Source: Sabulitectum sp964571965
Lineage (GTDB): Bacteria > Fermentibacterota > Fermentibacteria > Fermentibacterales > JCC-6
DNA length: 64,000 nucleotides
NCBI GenBank assembly: GCA_964571965.1
Contig: CAZNFQ010000002.1
Span: 4,772-68,771, forward strand
Direction of reading: 5' to 3'
The translations under genes and the position numbers were made by a program. This document shows positions 34,597-43,165 of this stretch, piece by piece. Numbering within the stretch: position 1 is the first letter of the stretch; every line of letters starts with the position of its first letter. Under the pieces are notes generated by a model that saw nothing but the letters and a program-made list of their open reading frames with translations, was not told the DNA's origin and did not search any database.

Positions 34597-37046
34597 TACT
34601 GATCCTCCTGCAAAACAGTGAGACGAACTGAGTCTGAATCCGTACTTGATCTCAGATAAAGAATATACACACCTGAAGGAAGGGTTCCAGTGAAGTCAGC
34701 GGTAACCGTTCCCGAAGGGGTGGGCGGCAGATCGATCCTGGACATTACCCTGCCGCACATGTCGAACAGAACCGCCTCCACAGGCATTGAAGACGTTTCG
34801 TAGAAAAAGCTGAAAGAACCTGAGCACGGGTTGGGAGAAGCCAGCCTTACACAGGTTGCAGGGAGATTGGAAGGCCATCCCGGATTAGGAGCACCCGGCG
34901 TACCCGGCGGTTCAGCGGATACCCAGCTGAAAGGAGATGAAACCGGCGATTGAGGTGAGCCCAGATACATTATTCCAGTTTCTGCTCCCGGCCAGGAGCA
35001 GTTCCAGCCCATGGAAAAGTTACAGTCTCCGGTATTGCTGAACAGGAAGAGGGAGTCGGATTCAGAAGCCAGACTGAAATCGAGAAAAGCCGGATCCAAC
35101 CCTGCAAATTCCCTCTGGGGGTTGTCGCAGACCACCAGATAGCTTCCGGGAAGAAGACAGGTTCCCTCGTCGAAAAGAGAAGTATTCATTCCGGCATCCA
35201 TGAGGAACCATCCGGAGAGATCCACCTGATTCTGACCCGGGTTGTAGAGCTCTATCCAGTCGTCTCCGCCTCCGCGGCAGATCTCGCTTGGAATAACGAT
35301 CTGATCCGGTTGTGGAAGGGTATCGCCTGTGCCGATGTTCCAGGTGTGCATTTCATGCCAGGAAGGATCGTTCAGTGTAAGCGGAGTACCTGCGGGATAT
35401 GGTGTTCCAGCGTCTCCGAATAACCGCTCCCCGCAGAAGGATCCTGCCAGCCGGGCATCGTTCGTAAGGTAGAAGGTTTCACCGGCTTCAACGAGAACAG
35501 ACTCCGGGAAGAATACCGTTCCCGAGGGCATTCCCACGTAAAAAGAGCATAGACTTAAGTCCTGCGTGTGATCTGCGTTGTTGGTTACAGGGAGTATCCA
35601 GAGGTTTTCCCCGCACCAGAGGGGAGTGCCCGGGGAGAACTGCTCCGGAACAAGGGGAGCAAGGGCCATCCTGGCCCCGGGAGCCGGTGACGGCCTGGCA
35701 AAATTTTCCCTGAGGCACCAGGAAGGATAGGAAACAGGGAAACTACAAGGGGCGATCCGCGGACAGAAGGCCATTCTTACACTGTATGTCCCAGGGGGAA
35801 CATCTATGGTGTATTCGTATTCACCCTTTTCCTCTTCTTCCAGGTAGTGCCATTCTTCGTCTTCTCCGTCGAATGACAGCAGAAGAATCACTCCCTCTGA
35901 GGCAATATCTCCTGTTTCAAGTTCCAACTCCACAGATGTTTCCATGTCGAGGCAGGAAGAAATTTCATAGTCCTCTATTGGCGTGGCGGGATAGTCCAGA
36001 TACACTTCCGAAAGATAGGCTGCCCGGGCTTCGATATCTTCAGAGAGGAATGAGCAGATGGAATCGAACTGTGAGACGGAGTATTCGTAGAAGGGGTCCT
36101 GCGCCAGTTCAGATCTTATTTCGAGCCGCAGCGAGTCGATTATTCCTGGGTATTCGTCTGCCATGATATCGGCACACTCCGCTATCAGGGTATTGAGAAG
36201 CTGAACGTTGTCCCAGGACGCAAGCAGAGATCTTGCGGCGCCGAAGTAGCCGATGTCGCCGAGGCTGTGTTTCTCAACCCAGTCGGGGATGTACTCTCCC
36301 GTCCACGCATTGCCGAACGTGGCGTCCCGGTCCCAGGGGTAAATGTGCCAGCGGTCCTGCCAGCTGTGGAGGTAGATATTCTTGATTATGCCGTCTCTGT
36401 CGGATATTGCGGTGTTCACCGCGAAGAGGGCTATGAATTCGTCGGTTTCCAGGGAAGAGACATCTCCCCGGAAAGCATCTTCGATCAGTTGAAGCAGCAG
36501 TTGTGAATAGGGCTCACTGTCCACCTTGGGTTCGAATCCGGCAATTCCCAGGGTATCGGAGTACTGACAAATGAGCCTCGCGGCAACGTCGGTGCTCTTG
36601 AACAAGGGGCCGAAGCCTGTTCCGTTCCTCTGGTAGAATCGTCTGTCAATCCGCTCAACCCTCTCATATACTCCCATATTCGTTCCATTTATGGAAAGGG
36701 ACACGAATTCAGTTTCCGGTGCCGGATAACCAAGTTTTCTCGTCAGCAGAAGGCCAAGGGTGTTCCGCATGAGGGAAGGATCGCGGAACTGGGCATTCAG
36801 TAGTATGTGGTCTCCGCAGGGGAAGATCTCGTCTTCCTCAAGTCTTATATGGAAACTCTTTTTCGCAAGCCAAAGGCTGGTGCCGCCTCTGAATGCAAGG
36901 GTTCCTCCTGCAACCAGGGTATCCAGGAAAACCGTTGCCGGAATCTCAAGTTCGTCCTGAAAGTGATCGTAAAGATATGCGAGATCACCGGGATCCACAG
37001 TTACGGAATAGTGCGGCAGCACCGAAAGAATTACCAGAAAAATCAT
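34596..37046 (-). CDS. Secreted CotH-kinase protein with lamin-tail and sorting domains (copy 1)
   Basis: 816 residues. A short signal peptide is followed by a CotH-type atypical protein-kinase domain (~25-400): FRGGTSLWLAKKSFHI holds the ATP-binding lysine, DRDGIIKN (~residue 218) the catalytic Asp/Asn, and PWDRDATFG the metal-binding Asp pair. A beta-rich middle follows, then a lamin-tail domain (~585-690), and a C-terminal ~85-residue sorting-like domain with PNPCSG, LFDMCGRV and LPSGVYILYLRS. It would phosphorylate or otherwise modify surface targets. It is 67% or so alike by eye to copy 2 in the N-terminal half (not computed). Confidence 0.9.
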   Translation of the reverse strand: MIFLVILSVLPHYSVTVDPGDLAYLYDHFQDELEIPATVFLDTLVAGGTLAFRGGTSLWLAKKSFHIRLEEDEIFPCGDHILLNAQFRDPSLMRNTLGLLLTRKLGYPAPETEFVSLSINGTNMGVYERVERIDRRFYQRNGTGFGPLFKSTDVAARLICQYSDTLGIAGFEPKVDSEPYSQLLLQLIEDAFRGDVSSLETDEFIALFAVNTAISDRDGIIKNIYLHSWQDRWHIYPWDRDATFGNAWTGEYIPDWVEKHSLGDIGYFGAARSLLASWDNVQLLNTLIAECADIMADEYPGIIDSLRLEIRSELAQDPFYEYSVSQFDSICSFLSEDIEARAAYLSEVYLDYPATPIEDYEISSCLDMETSVELELETGDIASEGVILLLSFDGEDEEWHYLEEEEKGEYEYTIDVPPGTYSVRMAFCPRIAPCSFPVSYPSWCLRENFARPSPAPGARMALAPLVPEQFSPGTPLWCGENLWILPVTNNADHTQDLSLCSFYVGMPSGTVFFPESVLVEAGETFYLTNDARLAGSFCGERLFGDAGTPYPAGTPLTLNDPSWHEMHTWNIGTGDTLPQPDQIVIPSEICRGGGDDWIELYNPGQNQVDLSGWFLMDAGMNTSLFDEGTCLLPGSYLVVCDNPQREFAGLDPAFLDFSLASESDSLFLFSNTGDCNFSMGWNCSWPGAETGIMYLGSPQSPVSSPFSWVSAEPPGTPGAPNPGWPSNLPATCVRLASPNPCSGSFSFFYETSSMPVEAVLFDMCGRVMSRIDLPPTPSGTVTADFTGTLPSGVYILYLRSSTDSDSVRLTVLQEDQ

Positions 37047-37068
37047 TGCTGAACGCTTTCATGTTCTT

Positions 37069-39525
37069 TCACTGATCATCCCTTAATATGGTTAAGCAAG
37101 CTGAATCCCAACCCGATCCAGACCTCAGAGATACAATATACAACCCCGACGGAAGAGTTCCAGAGAAGTCTGCCGATAGGGTACCCTCACAGGAAGCCGG
37201 CAGGGGCAGCTCAGATATAACTCTTCCGCAGATGTCGTAGAGAATCAGCTGAGCGGTTTCAGATGAGGTTTCGTATGAGAGAGAGAAGGCTCCTGAGCAG
37301 GGGTTCTCTGATACAAGGCGCAAACGGGTGAGCCCTGAAGGCTGAGACCAACCGGGATTGGGAAGGCCGGGAGTACCGGGAGGCTCCGCAGAGGCCCAGC
37401 TGAATGGAGAGGAGACAGGAAAAACAGGAGACTTCAAATACATTATTCCAGACTCATATCCCGGCCAGAACTCAGTCCAGTTCAAAGCAAATACCAGTTT
37501 TCCCAGGCTGTCATACAGCCAGAGAGAGTCAGTTTCACGATTAAGAGACATCTCAAGTATTTCCGCCTCAATCCCATGACAGTAGCCTTCAGGATTTTCA
37601 CAGACAACAAGATATTCTCCTGGTTGGAGAGTAAGACCATCCGAAAGGAATGAAGCGTTTCTTTCAGAATCAATCAGATAGAAGCCTGACAGCTCAGCAG
37701 GGTTATCACCGGCATTGAACAGTTCAATCCAGTCGTGTTCACCAGCTCTGCAAATTTCCGTTGGGATGATGCAGAGATCAGGAAGAGACAGAGTGTCCGT
37801 GTCTGTAATCATCCATGAACTCATTTCATGCCAGGATGGGTCACAGAGGAAAAGGCTGCAGTTTACAGGGCAGGGGGATCCTGCATCTCCGAATACTCTG
37901 CCCGGAAACAGGTTTTCAGCCAGTCCGGAGTTGTTCGTAAGATAAAAAGTTTCCTCAGGAGCCACCACAACTGATTCAGGCAGAAAAACAGTCCCCGGCA
38001 CCGGATATGTTCTGAATGAGCAGAGACTCAGGTCCTGTGAGAAATCAGCGGTATTACTTACCGGCAGTACCCAGAGGTTTTCCCCGCACCATACCGGGGT
38101 ACCTGGCAATAGGAATTCGGGCCTGAGGGGAGCAAGGGCTATCCTTGCTCCTGGAGCAGGTACAGGTCTTATCCGGTTTCCCATAAAAGACCAGGAAGGG
38201 TAGTACACCGGCAGAAAGCAGGGTTTGATCCTGGGTCCGAAAACAACCTGTACACTGTAGGCGCCATGGGGAACATTTAGAGTGTAAGAGTATGCTCCAC
38301 CTGGCTCTTCAGGAAGGAAGCAGGAAAATTCATCGCCTCTGTCAATGGAGAAGAGAAGCATTACTCCGTGGGAATCACCGCCCAGAAGTTCCAGTTCCAT
38401 TTGAACCTGATTTCCCATGTTCAGACAGTCACCGATCAGGAAATTTCCAATTCTCGAAGCGGGATCTGCCAGATATACTCCCGGAAGAAAGGAAGCCCGT
38501 GCTTCTATGTCATGGGAGAGAACTGCGCAGATGGAATCAAACTGAACCGGTGAAAATTCATAATAGGGATCATTAGCTATCTCGCTCCTTAGTTCAATTC
38601 TCAAAGAATCAATTATATGGGGGAATTGCAGGGCCATTATTTCTGCAGAGACTTCCATGAGATCGTTGAAAAGAACAATGTTCTCCTGTAGTTCGAGGAG
38701 GGGTCTGCCTGCTCCAAATCGGCCTATATCACCCATGTATACCGATTCTTCCCACCCGGGGATGTACTCGCCGGGAGAATTCCCGAAGGATGCATCACGA
38801 TCCCAGGGGTAGACATGCCAGCGGTTGCAGAAGCGATGAAGAAAGATGTTCTTGACTATGCCGTCGCGGTTGGCTATTGCGGTATTAACGGCGAAAAGGG
38901 CTATGAACTCCTCAGTTTCCAGGGAAGATACGTCTCCGGCAAAGCAATTCTCTATGAGTTCAAGAAGCTCAAGACGGTATGGATCGCTGTCTCTTTTGGG
39001 TTCAAGGCCGTGTATCCCGGATCTATCCGAATATTGGCATACAATTCTGCCAAGGGGTTCTATGCTTTTAAAGATGGGGCCCCACCCAAGACCGTTTCGC
39101 TGAAAAAACTCTCTGTCTATGCGCTCGATCCTTTCATAAATTCCCATACTGCTGCCATTCAGGGAAAGAGTAACAAACTCGGTGATGGGTGCGGGGTACC
39201 CCAGTTCTCTGGTAAGAAGATGACCAAGGGTGTTTCTCATGAAAGACGGGTCCAGGGACTGGGCATTCAATAGAATATTCCCGGAACAATCGGGTGGGTT
39301 GTTTTCACAAATACGTATGTGCCAGCTTTTTTTCGGAAGATACAGGCTGGCTCCTCCTCTTATGGACAGGGTACCTTCCAATACCAGCGAATCCGTTGAG
39401 ATCAGCGCCGGGATTTCAATATCTTCTTCGAGATTATCATAGAGGTATGCCAGCTGTACTGGATCTGTTGTCAGGGAATAGTGGGGCAGCGCATGCAGCA
39501 GCACCAGAAAGAATATATAATTCAT
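37069..39525 (-). CDS. Secreted CotH-kinase protein with lamin-tail and sorting domains (copy 2)
   Basis: 818 residues, same architecture and order as copy 1: signal peptide, CotH kinase (IRGGASLYLPKKSWHI, NRDGIVKN, PWDRDASFG), beta-rich middle, lamin-tail domain, and sorting-like C-terminus (ENPCSG, LYDICGRV, LPSGLYIVSLRS). Catalytic residues are retained in both, so neither looks like a pseudogene. The gene is the first of the leftward polyphosphate operon and lies 22 bases before copy 1. Its DNA appears more A/T-rich than copy 1 by inspection (not counted), which suggests an old rather than recent duplication. Confidence 0.9.
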   Translation of the reverse strand: MNYIFFLVLLHALPHYSLTTDPVQLAYLYDNLEEDIEIPALISTDSLVLEGTLSIRGGASLYLPKKSWHIRICENNPPDCSGNILLNAQSLDPSFMRNTLGHLLTRELGYPAPITEFVTLSLNGSSMGIYERIERIDREFFQRNGLGWGPIFKSIEPLGRIVCQYSDRSGIHGLEPKRDSDPYRLELLELIENCFAGDVSSLETEEFIALFAVNTAIANRDGIVKNIFLHRFCNRWHVYPWDRDASFGNSPGEYIPGWEESVYMGDIGRFGAGRPLLELQENIVLFNDLMEVSAEIMALQFPHIIDSLRIELRSEIANDPYYEFSPVQFDSICAVLSHDIEARASFLPGVYLADPASRIGNFLIGDCLNMGNQVQMELELLGGDSHGVMLLFSIDRGDEFSCFLPEEPGGAYSYTLNVPHGAYSVQVVFGPRIKPCFLPVYYPSWSFMGNRIRPVPAPGARIALAPLRPEFLLPGTPVWCGENLWVLPVSNTADFSQDLSLCSFRTYPVPGTVFLPESVVVAPEETFYLTNNSGLAENLFPGRVFGDAGSPCPVNCSLFLCDPSWHEMSSWMITDTDTLSLPDLCIIPTEICRAGEHDWIELFNAGDNPAELSGFYLIDSERNASFLSDGLTLQPGEYLVVCENPEGYCHGIEAEILEMSLNRETDSLWLYDSLGKLVFALNWTEFWPGYESGIMYLKSPVFPVSSPFSWASAEPPGTPGLPNPGWSQPSGLTRLRLVSENPCSGAFSLSYETSSETAQLILYDICGRVISELPLPASCEGTLSADFSGTLPSGLYIVSLRSGSGWDSACLTILRDDQ

Positions 39526-39578
39526 ATGTTTCTATCATATCATATGCATGATAAAAAAGACAGCCTCTGGAGGCCTTA

Positions 39579-40001
39579 ATGAGTACCATTTCGCTTGTTG
39601 TAGTTCTGTTCCGGGGTTTTGTTCCAATAAACGGGTTTTCGGATTTGGATGCGCTGGCAGCACCCACGGACTTCGGATTTCTCGTTATAGAGTCGGGTAG
39701 CACCGAAGATGACACGGAGCTGATGTCAGCGGTTGAGAATGGCCTTGATGAAATGTCCGTTCCCGACAGTTGCGAAGTGAAGCTTTACACAATTTCGCCG
39801 GGATCGGCAGGGTACCCCGAGGTGGCCCGTCTGGCAGGCAGTTACAACGGTTTTCCCGCGGTTGTAACCATTGTCGGACACTGCGGTTTCATTGAGCTCG
39901 ATACAGAATTCCTGGTTTCGGAGATGGAGGATGCCTGGTACAGGTGGGGCAGCGGGGGCTCCATGGGTATATGCAACCACTGCAGAAGGTGCAATCCATA
40001 A
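39579..40001 (+). CDS. Thioredoxin-like small protein with C-terminal cysteine cluster
   Basis: 140 residues, ATG 39579 with GGAGG eight bases upstream. No family recognised with certainty. The pattern beta (FGFLVIES), helix, beta (CEVKLYTIS), helix (EVARLAGSY), then GFPAVVTIVG resembles a thioredoxin fold with its cis-proline loop, but there is no N-terminal CxxC. Instead the protein ends ICNHCRRCNP, a CxxCxxC that could bind metal or act in redox. The N-terminus is hydrophobic but not a clear signal peptide. It diverges from the CotH operon. Confidence 0.72.
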   Translation: MSTISLVVVLFRGFVPINGFSDLDALAAPTDFGFLVIESGSTEDDTELMSAVENGLDEMSVPDSCEVKLYTISPGSAGYPEVARLAGSYNGFPAVVTIVGHCGFIELDTEFLVSEMEDAWYRWGSGGSMGICNHCRRCNP

Positions 40002-40027
40002 AAAAAGGGGCGGCAACAGCCGCCCCT
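39999..40027 (-). terminator. Rho-independent terminator of the ribosomal operon
   Basis: A 9-bp G+C-rich stem (40006-40014 with 40019-40027, loop of four) is followed on the minus strand by seven T residues (40000-40006). It lies 12 bases after the stop of the isomerase-fold gene and ends the long leftward operon that begins at rpsF. Confidence 0.9.
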
Positions 40028-40038
40028 GAAACTGATTC

Positions 40039-41181
40039 CTACAACTCTGCAAAGGGATTCTCTGGAAGGTCGTTGTCTTTCCTCCAGGATTCCACCACAG
40101 GCCTGACATCTGTAACGAAGGCATCCCTGAGAATGTGGTTGGCTGCCACGGGATCCGGTTTCGTCTGGGCCTGCCTGAGTTCTTTCAGGTCAACCATTGA
40201 AGCCCTGGCAAGGGCATGCTGTGTGTTTTCCACTGCAGTGAGCAGGTTTTCCAGGGTTGGTCCCACCCTTGATTCAACTCTTAGCTGAATGCCGAGATCT
40301 TCAAGTGAGCAGAGGCCGGCATCTTCGGCCATGAGAATGTTAAGGAAAAGCCGGAAAAGGGCACCTGCGTCCAGTGAGCCTGCAGGAAGGGCCCCCATTC
40401 CAAGCCTGTTATCCGATATGGCAAGCCTTCCAAGCATCTTCTGATGAAGAAGGGAAATCGCAACGGATTCAAGACTTTCACCGGGGAGCAGCGAGCCTGT
40501 ATCCAGAAGGAGTCTGCAGGAGTGAAGGGTTTCCCGGCACATCCAGGCTGCCGTTCCCCAGTCCGGTACTGCGGTTCCGCAGTAGGAAGGACCGTAGGGT
40601 CTGAAGCTGAGGAGCATGCTCTCGCTTTTCCTGACCTTCATTCCTATCTGCCTGAGACCCTTGAGAATGCTGTCCAGCATGTCGACTGTGTTTTTCTCTC
40701 CGGGGGAATCGATGCCGTCGGGTATCCACAGTCCCAGCTGTCGGCACTTTACGTCCCTCATTACCTGAAGGGTGGAGATAACCTGGTTTATGGAAGCCAC
40801 ACGCACCTCGGGGTAGGGGGAAGTCAGTGTGCCGTACATGAGCCTGTGGTTCAGAACTCCACGTTTTCTGGGAATGTGCAGGTCTGCCACCATCGTTGCA
40901 GCGTTCAGCCCGTTCTTCTCAAGGGCGGCAAGCACGGTTTCCACGTCTTCCTTGCCCCTGACATCGCCGGGGCAGGAAAGAACGACATCGGATCCCTTGC
41001 CTGTTATGGCTGCCACCTTGCCCAGGAGGTCAAGTTTATCGGTTACAGTTGTGGGATCCGTATCGGTTTTGTAAACCGCCCAGTTGCTGGCGGCTCTGGA
41101 TACGGACCTGGTTGAAGCAATAAGATTAAGTTTTTGAAGTCTCTCCTTGACCGTTTTCAATTTATCACCGTTCCCCTTCAT
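40039..41181 (-). CDS. Rhamnose-isomerase-fold protein lacking catalytic residues
   Basis: 380 residues. The sequence follows the Pseudomonas-type L-rhamnose isomerase (RhaI) along most of its length: YGTLTSPYPEVR, LWIPDGIDSPG, PDWGTAAWMC, LDAGALFRLFLNILM and the C-terminal LRDAFVTDV. From memory of the P. stutzeri enzyme, the SEHKMYEP metal/catalytic segment is SFRPYGP here, VDLGHH is LDTGSL, GFHFNDSKYGDDD is replaced by RLAISDNRLGMGA, and MIDQSHN is lost. Only one metal ligand (the Asp of LLDTG) remains, so isomerase activity is unlikely. It is the last gene of the ribosomal operon, 48 bases after nnr. Confidence 0.72.
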   Translation of the reverse strand: MKGNGDKLKTVKERLQKLNLIASTRSVSRAASNWAVYKTDTDPTTVTDKLDLLGKVAAITGKGSDVVLSCPGDVRGKEDVETVLAALEKNGLNAATMVADLHIPRKRGVLNHRLMYGTLTSPYPEVRVASINQVISTLQVMRDVKCRQLGLWIPDGIDSPGEKNTVDMLDSILKGLRQIGMKVRKSESMLLSFRPYGPSYCGTAVPDWGTAAWMCRETLHSCRLLLDTGSLLPGESLESVAISLLHQKMLGRLAISDNRLGMGALPAGSLDAGALFRLFLNILMAEDAGLCSLEDLGIQLRVESRVGPTLENLLTAVENTQHALARASMVDLKELRQAQTKPDPVAANHILRDAFVTDVRPVVESWRKDNDLPENPFAEL

Positions 41182-41229
41182 GTAATTCTATAGTATATGG
41201 AAAAGTAGCTCTGCCTTAAATCTTCTCAA

Positions 41230-42756
41230 TTATCCCTCTCGAGTCCAGTAGGGATTCCCCCCGAGAAGTCTGTCGTTTTTACCGGATTCTATCATGAAGA
41301 GAGTCTTTCCTGTATTGTCTGCCAGATCCCCAGGAAGGATCGATCGAGGGGATGAGGTACCGGAAATAATGTCTGCTGCCAGACCATGAGTATAAGCGGC
41401 AAGGCGCAGTGCATCGTATCCGGAGCACCCCTGTGCCATGAAACCTGCCACCATACCGGCCAGTATGTCGCCTGTTCCACCGGTTGACAGACCGTGGTTG
41501 CCCGAGGGAATAAGAGTTCTGCCCCCCTCGGGGGAAAATGCCTGCGAGGGCTTGCCTTTAAGAAGAACAGAGGTTCCAAGGGCCTTCGAGGTTTTTTCAG
41601 CGGCGGAGAACCGGGCATTGAGGTCATCACCGCAGCCTGTGAGCCTCTTCAGTTCACCGGGATGAGGCGTAATGACCGTTTCCGAAGAATAGGTCCTTAG
41701 CATGTCTGCCAGTCCCGCATCGATCACATTGAGGCCGTCTGCATCAAGAACAAGGGGCACGTTCCATGTTCCGAGAATGTGCCTGATTATCCTGGCAGTG
41801 CTGTCAGTTGCTCCCATTCCCGGTCCTGTGAGCACAACTGAGTATTCAGAGGGCTCTGGAAGAGAGGTCACATCCCCCGGCAGAAAATAGGTACACAGGG
41901 TCTCCGGTATTCTCCCTGAAACAGCAGGGGAAGCCGGAAGGGGAACACAAAGCTCCACAAGTCCGCACCCGGACCGGAGAGCACCCATGGCTGCCATCAT
42001 TGCGGCTCCGGGCATCTTTTCCGATCCTGCCAGTACAAGGACCTTTCCGAAGGTCCCCTTGTGGCTGTCAACCGGTCTTTCCGGAAGAAGGGTTCTGGCA
42101 AAGGGCATGTTCATTACGCGCCTTAGGTTGTTTTCCGGAATGTGTATCCCTATGTCCCACAAAAGAAGAGATCCGGTCATTCCACATCCGGGAGGGATCA
42201 GCTGCCCCAGCTTCGGTGCCGCAAAGGTTACGGTTACATCAGCCTTAACCGCGGATTTGTCTGTTTTGCCGGTGAGGCCGTCCACACCGGTTGCTATGTC
42301 TGCTGCCAGAACAGGGGCGCCCAGTCCTGAACACTCCACAGCGAGATCCAGTGTGCCGCCCCTGAGGTTGCCGGTGAAACCCACTCCCAGAAGTGCGTCC
42401 ACAGCAAGGGAGGCAGATATCTGGGGCTCGTGGGATATCCTGCCTCCGGCAAAGATGAACCTTTCCATGTTCACCCTGCAGTCATCGGTGATATTGCTTG
42501 AGGGTCCGAAGGAAGGCCTGACCACAACGTTGTAACCCTTTTCCATAAGCAGTCGTGCGGAAACGAATCCGTCGCCTCCATTGTTGCCGGGTCCTGCATA
42601 GACCACAACGGTTCCTTTTGAGGCGGACACCATTCGGGCGGCTGTTTCGGCTATAGCTGCGCCGGCCCTGTCCATGAGGACCAGGCCGGGAGTGCCGGCG
42701 TTGATAGTACTCCGGTCAATTTCCGAGATCTCCGGAGGAGTCAGCCAGAATGCCAT
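41230..42756 (-). CDS. nnr: Bifunctional NAD(P)H-hydrate epimerase / dehydratase
   Basis: 508 residues from the ATG at 42754-42756 (MAFWLTPPEIS) with AAAGGGG upstream; the frame extends 29 codons further into acpS without conservation. The N-terminal YjeF_N epimerase (VVVYAGPGNNGGDG, AVDALLGVGFTG) is fused to the C-terminal ADP/ATP-dependent dehydratase (VVLTGPGMG, LVLDADGLN, VITPHPGE, GLSTGGTGDILAGM). Repairs hydrated NADH/NADPH. Starts one base after the acpS stop. Confidence 0.95.
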   Translation of the reverse strand: MAFWLTPPEISEIDRSTINAGTPGLVLMDRAGAAIAETAARMVSASKGTVVVYAGPGNNGGDGFVSARLLMEKGYNVVVRPSFGPSSNITDDCRVNMERFIFAGGRISHEPQISASLAVDALLGVGFTGNLRGGTLDLAVECSGLGAPVLAADIATGVDGLTGKTDKSAVKADVTVTFAAPKLGQLIPPGCGMTGSLLLWDIGIHIPENNLRRVMNMPFARTLLPERPVDSHKGTFGKVLVLAGSEKMPGAAMMAAMGALRSGCGLVELCVPLPASPAVSGRIPETLCTYFLPGDVTSLPEPSEYSVVLTGPGMGATDSTARIIRHILGTWNVPLVLDADGLNVIDAGLADMLRTYSSETVITPHPGELKRLTGCGDDLNARFSAAEKTSKALGTSVLLKGKPSQAFSPEGGRTLIPSGNHGLSTGGTGDILAGMVAGFMAQGCSGYDALRLAAYTHGLAADIISGTSSPRSILPGDLADNTGKTLFMIESGKNDRLLGGNPYWTREG

Positions 42757-42757
42757 A

Positions 42758-43111
42758 TTAACCCCTTTCCGACAACACGGCGCAGGTAAAGGTTCTCTGC
42801 TCTCCACAGGCGGCGGAGAGGTGTATTTTCCTGCCCCGGGCAAGTTCCTGTGCGCGGCCGAAAAGCTCAGCCTTCATTGTTTTTCCATCAAGGTAGATTT
42901 GGATGTCATGCCAGGAAAGACGGTGGTCAAACCCCGTTCCCAGGGCCTTTGCAATTGATTCCTTAGCGGAAAAGATTACTGCAAGATCACAGAGAGATTC
43001 CGCGGAGGACAGCTCCTCTGAAGAGAAAATCCTTTCTTTGAGCCGGCCGCCGTTCCTGGTTATTGAACGCAGAAAACGGTGATTCTCCACAACGTCTGTT
43101 CCCGCTTCCAT
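42758..43111 (-). CDS. acpS: Holo-[acyl-carrier-protein] synthase
   Basis: 117 residues from the ATG at 43109-43111, with AGGGAGG at ideal spacing; an in-frame upstream ATG is less likely. Transfers phosphopantetheine from CoA to ACP. The metal-binding Asp in GTDVVENHRF and the FSAKESIAKALGTGF motif are characteristic. It follows tsaD in the operon. Confidence 0.92.
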   Translation of the reverse strand: MEAGTDVVENHRFLRSITRNGGRLKERIFSSEELSSAESLCDLAVIFSAKESIAKALGTGFDHRLSWHDIQIYLDGKTMKAELFGRAQELARGRKIHLSAACGEQRTFTCAVLSERG

Positions 43112-43165
43112 TATCCTCCCTGAAAGAAACAACAGAGTTTAAGATAGTTGAAAGGTACACGGGTG

